Shown here one piece after another: positions 18,400 through 28,591 of a DNA stretch of 64,000 nt. Below the pieces are notes generated by a model that saw only the letters and a list, made by a program, of their open reading frames with translations, was not told the DNA's origin and ran no database searches. A program made the translations under genes and the position numbers. The stretch is from Azonexaceae bacterium s22 (lineage in GTDB: Bacteria > Pseudomonadota > Gammaproteobacteria > Burkholderiales > Rhodocyclaceae): assembly GCA_016617495.1 (NCBI GenBank), contig WYCU01000001.1, forward strand, positions 248,001 through 312,000, read 5' to 3'. The first letter of the stretch is position 1. The number at the start of each line of letters is the position of its first letter.

Positions 18400-19443
18400 T
18401 TGTCCGCCGTACCTTCCTTTACCGATACCTTGATTGCCTGGCAGAAGCGTGCCGGCCGCCACGACCTGCCTTGGCAGAACACCCGCGACCCGTATCGGAT
18501 CTGGCTTTCCGAGATCATGCTGCAACAGACGCAGGTCACGACAGTGATCCCGTATTACCTGCGCTTCCTGGAGCGATTTCCGACGCTGGAGGCGCTCGCC
18601 GCCGCGCCACAGGAGGCTGTGATCGAATATTGGGCCGGGCTGGGTTATTACGCCCGCGCGCGCAATCTGCATCGCTGTGCGGTGGAGATTGTCGCGGTAC
18701 ACGCCGGAAAATGGCCCAAATCCGTGGATCGCCTAGCCAGCCTGCCCGGTATCGGCCGTTCGACTGCGGCGGCAATTGCCGCCTTTGCCTTCGGCGAGCG
18801 TGCGGCGATTCTCGACGGCAACGTCAAACGCGTGTTGTGCCGCTTTTTTGCCATCGAAGGCTTTCCCGGGCAGGCCAGTGTCGAGCGGGCGCTTTGGGCT
18901 CGGGCCGAAACGCTGCTGCCGGAATGCGATATCGAGGCCTATACCCAGGGCCTGATGGACCTCGGGGCCACGTTGTGCAGCCGGCGCAAGCCGCATTGCA
19001 ATGACTGTCCGCTTCAGCAGGCTTGTCAGGCCCATCGCACAGGCCGCGCAGAGGACTTGCCGACGGCGAAACCGCGCCCCGCCCTGCCGGAGCGCCACGG
19101 GCATTACGTTTTTGTCAGCGATGGCCACCGCGTCTTGCTTGAGCGCCGACCGGCGCACGGGATCTGGGGCGGCTTGCTTGTGCCGCCCGAGGGCGAAACG
19201 GCAGCCGTGCTCGCGCGGCTGGGCATTTCAGATGCGAGCGAATCGCCCTTGGGCACATTGCGCCATAGCTTTACGCACTTTCGTCTGACCTTGAGCGCCA
19301 CGCTTTGCCACATCGACGCGCCCAAGGCAATTGCGGACCCCTCGCTATGCTGGATTGCGCTGGAAAGCGCTGCCGAGGCCGGGGTGCCCACACCGATCCG
19401 GAAATTGCTCGAAGGGATCGCACCGGCGCGCGAGGCGCAGTAA
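18400..19443 (+). CDS. mutY: A/G-specific adenine DNA glycosylase MutY
   Basis: 347 residues from TTG 18400; ATG 18334 in frame would add 22 residues, so the start is uncertain. It removes adenine opposite 8-oxoguanine. Visible: 'LPWQNTRDPYRIWLSEIMLQQTQV' with catalytic Glu, the helix-hairpin-helix 'LPGIGRSTAAAIAAFAFG' with 'ILDGNVKRVLCR' (catalytic Asp), the [4Fe-4S] motif C-x6-C-x2-C-x5-C in 'CSRRKPHCNDCPLQQAC', and the C-terminal NUDIX-like 8-oxoG domain. A decayed GTCGAC-type repeat encodes 'EIVAVHAGKWPK' before the HhH. Confidence 0.94.
   Translation: MSAVPSFTDTLIAWQKRAGRHDLPWQNTRDPYRIWLSEIMLQQTQVTTVIPYYLRFLERFPTLEALAAAPQEAVIEYWAGLGYYARARNLHRCAVEIVAVHAGKWPKSVDRLASLPGIGRSTAAAIAAFAFGERAAILDGNVKRVLCRFFAIEGFPGQASVERALWARAETLLPECDIEAYTQGLMDLGATLCSRRKPHCNDCPLQQACQAHRTGRAEDLPTAKPRPALPERHGHYVFVSDGHRVLLERRPAHGIWGGLLVPPEGETAAVLARLGISDASESPLGTLRHSFTHFRLTLSATLCHIDAPKAIADPSLCWIALESAAEAGVPTPIRKLLEGIAPAREAQ
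18688..18721 (+). repeat. Decayed GTCGAC repeat, copy 5 (in mutY)
   Basis: ATTGTCGCGGTacacgccgg then AAAATGGCCCAAAT. Head and tail match the consensus but GTCGAC has changed. Read as IVAVHAGKWPK. Confidence 0.5.
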
Positions 19444-19452
19444 GCCCGCGCG

Positions 19453-20088
19453 TCAGGGCTGCTTGGTTGAGTTTTCTGCTGCCTTGGCGGCAAGCCGCGC
19501 TTCTTGCTGGGCCTGCTTGCGCCGCTGGCGTTCGGCTTCGTGCGCCTTTCGCTGCGCGCCGGCCTCGGCCTGTTTGGCCTTTTCGGCCCGCTTGGCGGCC
19601 TCTTCCTCGGCTGCGGCTTCGCGCGCTGCGCGCGTTTCCGCCTCGCGCGCCTGCAGTTCCGCTTCGCGTTCCGGCATTTCGGCCGCTGCTTGCAGGTCGC
19701 GGGCGCTCAACTGCTCTTTCTTGACCTGACGCTCGATGGCAAGGCCTTCGTTACGAATGCGGCGGGCATCGCGCACCGTTTCAACGTACTCATCATGCAC
19801 ATTGTCGCGGCAGCGATTAACGAAAAACTTGCGATAGCAGGCGTTCATTTCTTCGTCCTGCCGCTTCTCGGCGGCCGCCTTTTTTTCATTGCCTTCGCGC
19901 TGCAAGGCATCGGCCCGCTCCAGACGGGCTTGCCAATCGGCAGCCTGTTCAGGGGGAACGCCGGAGGCCGCGGCAACGGCGTGGCCAGCTGCACCGATCA
20001 GCGCGAGGCAAATGGCAAGGCGCCCGCCGTGGCGCACGGCAGCCCGGCGCGTGGCAAAGCGGAATGGAATCATGGCCGTAGGTTTCAT
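19453..20088 (-). CDS. Secreted Ala/Glu-rich coiled-coil hypothetical protein
   Basis: 211 residues. The N-terminus has a basic stretch and hydrophobic core ('LAICLALIGAAGHAVAAASG', about 24-43) like a signal peptide. The mature part is strongly charged and helical: a short Cys-containing section 'MNACYRKFFVNRCRDNVHDEY' split across about 80-100, then a long coiled coil of E/A/R/K heptads to the C-terminus. The two Cys could form a disulfide. I do not recognise a named family beyond 'conserved periplasmic coiled-coil'. A decayed copy of the dispersed repeat overlaps the Cys section. Confidence 0.7.
   Translation of the reverse strand: MKPTAMIPFRFATRRAAVRHGGRLAICLALIGAAGHAVAAASGVPPEQAADWQARLERADALQREGNEKKAAAEKRQDEEMNACYRKFFVNRCRDNVHDEYVETVRDARRIRNEGLAIERQVKKEQLSARDLQAAAEMPEREAELQAREAETRAAREAAAEEEAAKRAEKAKQAEAGAQRKAHEAERQRRKQAQQEARLAAKAAENSTKQP
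19801..19833 (+). repeat. Decayed GTCGAC repeat, copy 6
   Basis: ATTGTCGCGG then CAGCGATTAACGAAAAACTT: head and A-run/spacing retained, central GTCGAC lost. On the gene strand it encodes 'FFVNRCRDN', similar to the 'FFTVDRDN' made by copy 11. Confidence 0.4.
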
Positions 20089-20129
20089 CGGCCGGATTTT
20101 ATCAGTACCCCGCTATAATCGGCCGCCTC

Positions 20130-22034
<1,905 letters not shown>

Positions 22035-22060
22035 GCAGGTGTTGCGTGACGGGGGTAATT

Positions 22061-22136
22061 TGGAGCGGCAGAAGAGTCTCGAACTCTCGACCTCAACCTT
22101 GGCAAGGTTGCGCTCTACCAACTGAGCTACTGCCGC
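22061..22136 (-). tRNA. tRNA-Gly (anticodon GCC)
   Basis: 76 bases with encoded CCA. Acceptor GCGGCAG/CTGCCGC, anticodon loop TTGCCAA flanked by CAACC/GGTTG, T-loop TTCGAGA. Four bases downstream of tRNA-Asn in the same orientation, hence one transcript. Confidence 0.94.
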
Positions 22137-22140
22137 TTCT

Positions 22141-22216
22141 TGGCTCCCCGACCTGGGCTCGAACCAGGGACCTACGGATTAACAGTCCGGCGCTCTACCG
22201 ACTGAGCTATCGGGGA
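22141..22216 (-). tRNA. tRNA-Asn (anticodon GTT)
   Basis: 76 bases with encoded CCA. Acceptor TCCCCGA/TCGGGGA, D arm GCTCAGTCGGTAGAGC, anticodon loop CTGTTAA, T-loop TTCGAGC. First gene of the Asn-Gly pair. Confidence 0.94.
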
Positions 22217-22227
22217 ATAGGGCGCGC

Positions 22228-22255
22228 ATTATAACCATAACCCTGGCGATTGGAA
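22228..22255 (-). promoter_or_regulatory. Sigma-70 promoter of tRNA-Asn/tRNA-Gly operon
   Basis: Minus strand: TTCCAA, 16 bases, perfect TATAAT, then GCGCGCCC, a GC-rich discriminator typical of stringently controlled stable-RNA promoters; 11 bases before the tRNA start. Confidence 0.65.
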
Positions 22256-22382
22256 CCCCCTTTCGTGCGGTTTTTGCCGGAAATTTTCGCTTTAATCCGT
22301 TTTCGCCGGGCCGCGCCCGGGAATTCCCCCATGGCATCGGTTAAAATGCGGCCTTTTAAGAATCCGTCGCTGGAGCCGAAAC

Positions 22383-22994
22383 GTGCAAATCGTCTGTCTT
22401 GACCTCGAAGGGGTCCTCGTCCCTGAAATCTGGATTGAATTCTCGAAGCGCACGGGCATCCCGGAGCTGATGCGCACCACCCGCGACGAGCCGGATTACG
22501 ACAAGCTGATGACTTTCCGCCTGGATATTCTGCGCCAGCACAAGCTGGGCCTGCCGGACATCCAGAAAGTCATTGGCGACATGGGTCCGATGACCGGTGC
22601 CCGGGCTTTCCTCGACAAGCTGCGCGAGGATTACCAGGTGGTCATCCTCTCCGACACCTTCTACGAATTCGCCCACCCGCTGATGCGCCAACTCGCCTGG
22701 CCGACGCTGTTCTGCCATTCGCTCGAGGCCGACAGCGAAGGGATGCTGGTGAACTACCACCTGCGCATGCCGAACCAGAAGCAGGAAGCGGTCAAGCGCT
22801 TCAAGGAACTCAACTTCACCATCGTCGCTGCCGGTGACTCGTACAACGACACGGCCATGCTTGGCGAAGCCCATGGCGGCATCCTCTTCCATCCGCCAGA
22901 AAACGTCATCCGCGAGTTTCCGCAATTCCCGGTGACCCGCAACTACGACGAACTGCGGACTGAAATCGACAAGGCTTTCGCCAAAGCCTGCTGA
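22383..22994 (+). CDS. thrH: Phosphoserine phosphatase / homoserine phosphotransferase ThrH
   Basis: 203 residues, GTG start at 22383. HAD superfamily: nucleophile motif 'VCLDLEGVLVPEIW' (Asp7 region; ThrH-type DLEG instead of DxDxT), 'VILSDTFYEFAHPL' (motif II) and 'VAAGDSYNDTAMLGEA' (motif IV). ThrH of Pseudomonas dephosphorylates phosphoserine and can phosphorylate homoserine. Followed by a 20-bp perfect palindrome and purU. Confidence 0.92.
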   Translation: MQIVCLDLEGVLVPEIWIEFSKRTGIPELMRTTRDEPDYDKLMTFRLDILRQHKLGLPDIQKVIGDMGPMTGARAFLDKLREDYQVVILSDTFYEFAHPLMRQLAWPTLFCHSLEADSEGMLVNYHLRMPNQKQEAVKRFKELNFTIVAAGDSYNDTAMLGEAHGGILFHPPENVIREFPQFPVTRNYDELRTEIDKAFAKAC

Positions 22995-23008
22995 TTTCCC
23001 CTTCAGGC

Positions 23009-23028
23009 GACCGTCCCGCGGGACGGTC
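23009..23028. repeat. 20-bp perfect palindrome between thrH and purU
   Basis: GACCGTCCCGCGGGACGGTC, flanked by AGGC and CGGCCT so the stem can extend. No T-tract follows on either strand, so it is not a classical terminator; possible mRNA-stabilising hairpin or operator. Confidence 0.7.
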
Positions 23029-23057
23029 CGGCCTCACCCCACGCTGGCAGCACAATC

Positions 23058-23921
23058 ATGTCTCAAGATCGCTTCTTTACCCTTACGGCATCCTGCCCGG
23101 ACCAGGTTGGCATCATCGCCCGCGTCTCGGGTTTCATCGCCAGCAACGGCGGCTGGATTCTGGAATCGAGCTTTCACGCCGATGCCATTACCGGCCGCTA
23201 TTTCATGCGTATCGAGATCAAGGCCGGCTCCCTGCCCATCCTTTTGGCCGAATTCCGCGAGCGCTTCCGCCAGGAAGTTGCAGAACCCTTGCAAATGACT
23301 TGGCGCATTGCCGACAGCGCCGTCAAAAAACGCGTCGTCGTCCTGGTTTCCAAGCAGGAGCACTGCCTTTACGATCTCCTGGCACGCTGGCAAGCCCGCG
23401 AACTGGATATCGAAATCCCCTGCGTCATTTCCAACCACGACACCTTCCGCGGCTTCGTCGAATGGCATGGCATCCCGTTCCACCATGTCCCGGTCACGGC
23501 AGAAAACAAAGCCTCCGCTTACGCTGAAATTCAGCGCATCTTCGACGACGTACGGGGCGACACGATGGTCCTGGCGCGTTACATGCAGATCCTCTCGCCC
23601 GAACTGTGCGATGCCTTGGCCGGGAAAATCATCAACATCCACCATAGCTTCCTGCCCAGTTTTGCCGGGGCCAAGCCCTATCATCAGGCCTACGAGCGCG
23701 GTGTGAAGTTGATTGGCGCCACGTGCCATTACGTCACCAGCGAACTCGATGCCGGGCCGATCATCGAGCAGGACGTCATCCGGATCGACCACTCGGATTC
23801 CCCGGAAGATATGGTGCGTTACGGCAAGGACATCGAAAAAACCGTCCTTGCACGCGGCCTGCGCTACCACCTTGAGGACCGCGTCCTGGTTCACGGCAAT
23901 AAGACCGTCGTTTTCCGCTAA
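23058..23921 (+). CDS. purU: Formyltetrahydrofolate deformylase PurU
   Basis: 287 residues. It hydrolyses 10-formyl-THF to formate and THF, balancing one-carbon pools and supplying formate to PurT. N-terminal ACT domain ('LTASCPDQVGIIARVSGFI', about 8-26), then the formyltransferase fold with catalytic 'NIHHSFLPSFAGAKPYHQAY' (about 193-212) and 'GATCHYVTSELDAGPIIEQD' (about 220-239). Full length for the family. Confidence 0.95.
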   Translation: MSQDRFFTLTASCPDQVGIIARVSGFIASNGGWILESSFHADAITGRYFMRIEIKAGSLPILLAEFRERFRQEVAEPLQMTWRIADSAVKKRVVVLVSKQEHCLYDLLARWQARELDIEIPCVISNHDTFRGFVEWHGIPFHHVPVTAENKASAYAEIQRIFDDVRGDTMVLARYMQILSPELCDALAGKIINIHHSFLPSFAGAKPYHQAYERGVKLIGATCHYVTSELDAGPIIEQDVIRIDHSDSPEDMVRYGKDIEKTVLARGLRYHLEDRVLVHGNKTVVFR

Positions 23922-23963
23922 ACGACGTTCCATCGGGGAAGAAGCACGATATTTCCCCGTGGT

Positions 23964-23989
23964 GGCGGTGTGATATTTCTCACACCGCC
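23964..23989. promoter_or_regulatory. Perfect inverted repeat with CRP-type site
   Basis: GGCGGTGTGA-TATTTC-TCACACCGCC: 10-bp arms, six-base spacer. The centre TGTGA-N6-TCACA equals the CRP/Vfr consensus. No T-tract, so a terminator is less likely. It lies 57-82 bases before the diguanylate cyclase start. Confidence 0.6.
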
Positions 23990-24045
23990 CGACCACATAT
24001 CCGCATGACATCGGGTTAACGATAAATATTTCCTGTTGTCATGAA

Positions 24046-25371
24046 ATGGCGATCCCTACTATTCTTGTGTCACCTTCGGAATCGCCCATGGACACGCCTT
24101 CGTCCCCATCCCATTTTCTCCTGCTCGACTTGCGGCACAATAAAATTGCCGCATTGCCAGCGCACCCCGACATTTCGGTGGTCAATCCGAAATCCGCGGG
24201 AGAGTGTGACGCGACCGCAGGTGCCATTGCCGTGTTTGTGGCCATGGATGGGGAATCGGCCTACCGGGAATGGTCACAGCGTTTTCACCCGATGTGTCCG
24301 GTGAATTTCCCGCATATCGTTCTGCTTGACCCTTACGACCCCCAACTGGCGCGGCACGCGCTTCAGCACCATGCGGAAGATTGCTGTGCCATGGATGACA
24401 ACGAACGCATCGCGCTCATCGTCGAGCGACTGAGGCGCCGTAATCGTCCCGCCTGCTGCCAGGAGGCCATCCCCTCCGGCACCCTCGCCCATCTGCTCCG
24501 GCTGCAGGCGACGGTAGACACGTTGCCCATCCCGGTCTTCATCAAGGACCGGGAACGCCGCTACATTGCCTGTAACAAGGCTTTTGAACAATATCTCGGC
24601 CTCGCCGCCGCCGAGATTGTCGGGAAAACGGTATTCGACATCGCTCCGGAAGAAATGGCCCGCGTTTACGAAAAGGCGGACATCGAGCACCTCCAGCGCG
24701 GGGGTACGCAAACCTACGAGACCCGCGTCCGTTATGCGGATGGCAGTGTGCGCGACGTCATTTTCCACAAGGCCGTTTTTCGAGACGCCGAAGGCAATGC
24801 CGACGGCATCGTCGGCGCAATGCTCGACATTTCGGAACGCAAGGCACTGGAACGCCGACTGGAGGTACTCGCAGCAACCGATTTCCTGACTGGCGCCTAC
24901 AATCTGCGGACCTTTTACGAACTGGCCCACCATGAAGTCGCCCGGATGACGCGCCAGCAAGGTGAATTGACCCTCGTCGTCATCGATCTCGATCACTTTA
25001 AAGAGATCAACGACAATCTTGGCCATGCGGCTGGGGATGAAGCGCTGAAACGCTTTGTTCAGGTGGCCCAGGAAAATCTCCGCGAACAGGACATCTTCGC
25101 CCGGGCCGGCGGAGACGAGTTCCGCCTGCTGCTTCCTGACACCCCCTTGCCCGGTGCCTATCTGGTTGCCGAACGAATCCGCGAGGCGATCAACCGGATT
25201 GTCATTGTCACTCCCCGCGGTGAAGCACGCCTTTCGGTCAGCTGCGGCATGGCAGCCTGCCCCTCAGGCGATGCCAGCCTTGATATCGCAGCCATGCTTG
25301 CAGATGACGCCTTGTATCAAGCCAAGGCAGCGGGAAGAAATTGTGTATTCCCCCCGCCCCTGCTCGGCTGA
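24046..25371 (+). CDS. Diguanylate cyclase with PAS sensor domain
   Basis: 441 residues from ATG 24046 (ATG 24088 is equally possible; neither has a clear ribosome site). The N-terminal about 130 residues are unrecognised, possibly a degenerate receiver-like module. A PAS/PAC domain follows (about 150-275: 'DTLPIPVFIKDRERRYIACNKAF', 'GIVGAMLDISERKALE'), then a GGDEF domain (about 280-437) with intact 'ARAGGDEF' and an inhibitory I-site RxxD ('REQD') five residues before it. It should make cyclic di-GMP with product feedback. No EAL domain. A CRP-like palindrome lies upstream. Confidence 0.92.
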   Translation: MAIPTILVSPSESPMDTPSSPSHFLLLDLRHNKIAALPAHPDISVVNPKSAGECDATAGAIAVFVAMDGESAYREWSQRFHPMCPVNFPHIVLLDPYDPQLARHALQHHAEDCCAMDDNERIALIVERLRRRNRPACCQEAIPSGTLAHLLRLQATVDTLPIPVFIKDRERRYIACNKAFEQYLGLAAAEIVGKTVFDIAPEEMARVYEKADIEHLQRGGTQTYETRVRYADGSVRDVIFHKAVFRDAEGNADGIVGAMLDISERKALERRLEVLAATDFLTGAYNLRTFYELAHHEVARMTRQQGELTLVVIDLDHFKEINDNLGHAAGDEALKRFVQVAQENLREQDIFARAGGDEFRLLLPDTPLPGAYLVAERIREAINRIVIVTPRGEARLSVSCGMAACPSGDASLDIAAMLADDALYQAKAAGRNCVFPPPLLG

Positions 25372-25417
25372 CTACGGGTATTGAATATCCTGACGACGAC
25401 GCAGGAATCTCAGGACA

Positions 25418-26497
25418 TCAAAGGCCGTCGCTCAGCGCAATACCCGCACCGACGGTGGTCTGCTTCCAGTTGTAGTCGATCAGGCTTTCGCCATAACCGG
25501 AAAAGACCTGAACGTAGCCGCGCAACGGTCCCAACAACGGGGGTGAGAACCATCCGGCCTGCACAGCGCCTTTGCCCTTGGCGATATTCCCGCGGCCGGA
25601 AATCGAAAAGCTGTTACCACGCCAGCGGTACAGGGCGCTGAGTTCCCCATAACCGTAGTAATCGGTGATGTCCGGATTGTCGTCCTGATTTTGATCCTCG
25701 GGAATCCGATACCAAACCGTTCCCATCAATGCGAGGTTTTCCTTCTCGACACCGAAGGTCGCGAAGAGACGATCCCAGCTACGGGAAAGGATATCGGAGC
25801 GACCGTTGGACTGATGGTTGTAACCGACGTTCAGCAACTTCCAGTTGAAGCCGGCGCCCAGGTCCACATCCGGACGATAGCTGACGAACAACTCCGGCAT
25901 GTAGTTGGTATCGCGGAACGGACGAGACTCGTTTCCGTTGTAGATCTGCCACTGGCTTTGTTGTGTGTAAGCGGCCCAGACACCCCAACGACGATCGTCG
26001 GTCGTCCATAGACGTGCCTTGAAGCTCAGCTGGAACTTGGCTTCGGTATTGTTCAGATCGAAATCCGGCTGGCCGAAAGCCTTGGCCAGAGGGGAAAACG
26101 GTGCCCGATTCACATTATCGGAATAGCGCGCGGCCAACAGGTAATTCGAGCGGTAGAAACCGATCTGATAGGGTTCGGAGTCCGGGTTGAAACCCCAGGC
26201 CGCGTCAAGGATCGAAGTCGATGCAGGTTGCGCGCTCGCCACCGTCTTGCGCTCTTCCCCGGCCGGCACCTGGCCCGCAGACGTGGCAGCCGCAGCCGTC
26301 ACCGCCGCGGAAGTTGCAACCGGCGCCTTGGCATCATCGCGTACAGCCAGCGCGTCGTAACACGCAAGACGGTTGGCGCTGTCGGCAATGGCACGACAGT
26401 CGGACAAAGATGCGGGGGACTTTTGGGCGTGGGCAAGACCGGCACCCGTCATCGCGACAAGGAACACCGTGCAATAGCGCGTACTTGAATCAAGCAT
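25418..26497 (-). CDS. pldA: Outer-membrane phospholipase A (OMPLA)
   Basis: 359 residues. A signal peptide ends near 'AGLAHAQ' (about residue 24), followed by a Cys-containing, Ala-rich periplasmic linker to about 95 and then a 12-stranded-barrel phospholipase A1 domain. The catalytic motif 'YNHQSNGRSD' (His and Ser) and the upstream Asn/Gln-containing 'WAAYTQQSQWQIYN' are diagnostic. It hydrolyses phospholipids in the outer leaflet and is activated by Ca-dependent dimerisation. The start at 26497 follows GGAAGTGAT. The linker (about 70 residues) is longer than in E. coli PldA. Confidence 0.93.
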   Translation of the reverse strand: MLDSSTRYCTVFLVAMTGAGLAHAQKSPASLSDCRAIADSANRLACYDALAVRDDAKAPVATSAAVTAAAATSAGQVPAGEERKTVASAQPASTSILDAAWGFNPDSEPYQIGFYRSNYLLAARYSDNVNRAPFSPLAKAFGQPDFDLNNTEAKFQLSFKARLWTTDDRRWGVWAAYTQQSQWQIYNGNESRPFRDTNYMPELFVSYRPDVDLGAGFNWKLLNVGYNHQSNGRSDILSRSWDRLFATFGVEKENLALMGTVWYRIPEDQNQDDNPDITDYYGYGELSALYRWRGNSFSISGRGNIAKGKGAVQAGWFSPPLLGPLRGYVQVFSGYGESLIDYNWKQTTVGAGIALSDGL

Positions 26498-26622
26498 TTG
26501 GGATCACTTCCGGAAAATGACTTGCCGCTCCCGTTTTCTTTTTTTGGGAGGGCAATCTAAAAGGTTTCTCAGGGGCTAGAGGGTACCACAGGCCCAGGCG
26601 CAGGCCGCGAAGGCACGTTGAC

Positions 26623-26646
26623 AAAAAAGGGCGCCCGAAGGCGCCC
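26623..26646 (-). terminator. Rho-independent terminator of torF-glnK-amtB
   Basis: Minus strand: GGGCGCC-TTCG-GGCGCCC followed by TTTTTT; seven perfect GC-rich pairs and a UUCG-type loop, 27 bases after the amtB stop. Confidence 0.93.
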
Positions 26647-26672
26647 GAAGGGAGAGAGACTGATACTTGAAA

Positions 26673-28172
26673 TTAGTGGTGGTAGGCGCTTTCGCCGTGG
26701 GAGGTCAGGTCGAGACCTTCGCGCTCCTCGTCTTCCGGGACGCGCAGACCGATCACGATATCGACCAGCTTGTAGGCCACGATGGAAACCACGCCAGACC
26801 AGAGGATGACCGTACCCACACCCCACAACTGGGCAATGACTTGCGCGGTCATGTCGAAATCGCCGACCTTGTTGGCAACGTAGTCATAGACGCCCGTGCC
26901 GCCCAGTGCCGGATCTGCGAACACGCCGGTCAGGATGGCGCCCAGGATACCGCCGACGCCATGGACGCCGAACACGTCGAGGGAGTCATCGGCACCCAGC
27001 AGGCGCTTCAGACCATTGACACCCCACAGACAGACCACGCCAGCCAGGAGACCGATCACGATCGCACCCATCACACCGACGAAACCAGCGGCCGGGGTGA
27101 TTGCCACCAGACCTGCGACAGCACCGGATGCGGCACCCAGCATGGAGGGCTTACCCTTGATGATCCATTCGGCGAACATCCAGGAGAGCGCTGCGCAAGC
27201 GGTAGCAACCCAGGTGTTGACCATGGCCAGTGCGGCACCGCCGGAGGCTTCGAGAGCGGAACCGGCGTTGAAGCCGAACCAGCCGAACCACAACAGGGAA
27301 GCACCGATCATGGTGAAGGTCAGGGAGTGCGGCGCCATGGCGACGTTGCCTAGACCGGTACGCTTGCCAACCATGTAGGCACCCACGAGGCCAGCGATAG
27401 CGGCGTTGATATGCACCACGGTACCACCAGCGAAGTCGAGCGCGCCCTTCTGGAACAGGAAGCCAGCCGTCTTGCCGGCAGCTTCGCCAGCAGCAGCGTC
27501 AATGTAGGCATCCGGACCCGCCCAGTACCAGACCATGTGGGCCATCGGGATGTAGGACAGCGTGAACCAGATCACCATGAAGACCAGAATGGCGGAGAAC
27601 TTTGCGCGCTCGGCGAAAGCACCGACGATCAGGCCGCAGGTGATGGCGGCAAAGGCGCCCTGGAAGATCACGAAGGCCAGTTCGGAAATCACGACGCCCT
27701 TGGAGAACGTAGCGCCAACCGATTCCGGCGTGATGCCCTTGAGGAACAGCTTGTCCAGCGTGCCGAAGAACTCGTTTCCTTCCGTAAAGGCAGCGGAGTA
27801 ACCGTAGATCACCCACAGCACGGAAATCAGCGAGAAGACGACGAACACCTGCATCAGGACGGACAGCATGTTCTTGGAGCGGACCAGACCGCCGTAGAAC
27901 AAGGCCAGACCGGGGATGGACATCAGGATGACCAGCGCGGCGCTCATCATCACCCAGGCGTTGTCACCCTTGTTGGGCACAGGCGCCGGAGCAGCTTCGG
28001 CAGGCGCTGCAGCCTCGGCGGCAGCAGGGGCAGCCGGGGCGGCCACAGCAGCCGGCGCCTCGGCGGAAGCAGCAGCGACCGGCGTTGCCGGAGCGGCCTT
28101 TTCTTCAGCCCAGGCAGGCGCGCCGAAGGCGACGGCGCCGACCAGAGCCAACAAAGCAAATACGCGTTTCAT
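26673..28172 (-). CDS. amtB: Ammonium transporter AmtB
   Basis: 499 residues from ATG 28172 (TAAGGAGCGGAAC upstream). Signal peptide 'MKRVFALLALVGAVAFGAPA', then about 55 residues almost entirely Ala/Pro/Glu, then the 11-helix Amt core: 'NAWVMMSAALVILMSIPGLALFYGGLVRSKN', the 'GGTVVHINAAIAGLVGAYM' pore-His region, 'GASLLWFGWFGFNAGSALEA' and 'DVFGVHGVGGILGAILTGVFA' (second pore His). It conducts NH3/NH4+ and is blocked by GlnK. The Ala/Pro-rich periplasmic spacer is unusually long compared with E. coli AmtB. Ten bases follow glnK. Confidence 0.95.
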   Translation of the reverse strand: MKRVFALLALVGAVAFGAPAWAEEKAAPATPVAAASAEAPAAVAAPAAPAAAEAAAPAEAAPAPVPNKGDNAWVMMSAALVILMSIPGLALFYGGLVRSKNMLSVLMQVFVVFSLISVLWVIYGYSAAFTEGNEFFGTLDKLFLKGITPESVGATFSKGVVISELAFVIFQGAFAAITCGLIVGAFAERAKFSAILVFMVIWFTLSYIPMAHMVWYWAGPDAYIDAAAGEAAGKTAGFLFQKGALDFAGGTVVHINAAIAGLVGAYMVGKRTGLGNVAMAPHSLTFTMIGASLLWFGWFGFNAGSALEASGGAALAMVNTWVATACAALSWMFAEWIIKGKPSMLGAASGAVAGLVAITPAAGFVGVMGAIVIGLLAGVVCLWGVNGLKRLLGADDSLDVFGVHGVGGILGAILTGVFADPALGGTGVYDYVANKVGDFDMTAQVIAQLWGVGTVILWSGVVSIVAYKLVDIVIGLRVPEDEEREGLDLTSHGESAYHH

Positions 28173-28182
28173 GTTCCGCTCC

Positions 28183-28548
<366 letters not shown>

Positions 28549-28591
28549 TTATTCCCCGCCGCTTGCAGCCGACGGGGAAGATCAAGCCTGA

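Noticed and set aside
28549-28575. Hairpin CCCCGCCG...CGACGGGG between torF and glnK as a terminator
   Set aside because: On the transcribed minus strand it is followed by an A-rich run (AATAAAAAAT), not T, so it does not fit a rho-independent terminator; it may be an attenuating or stabilising hairpin.
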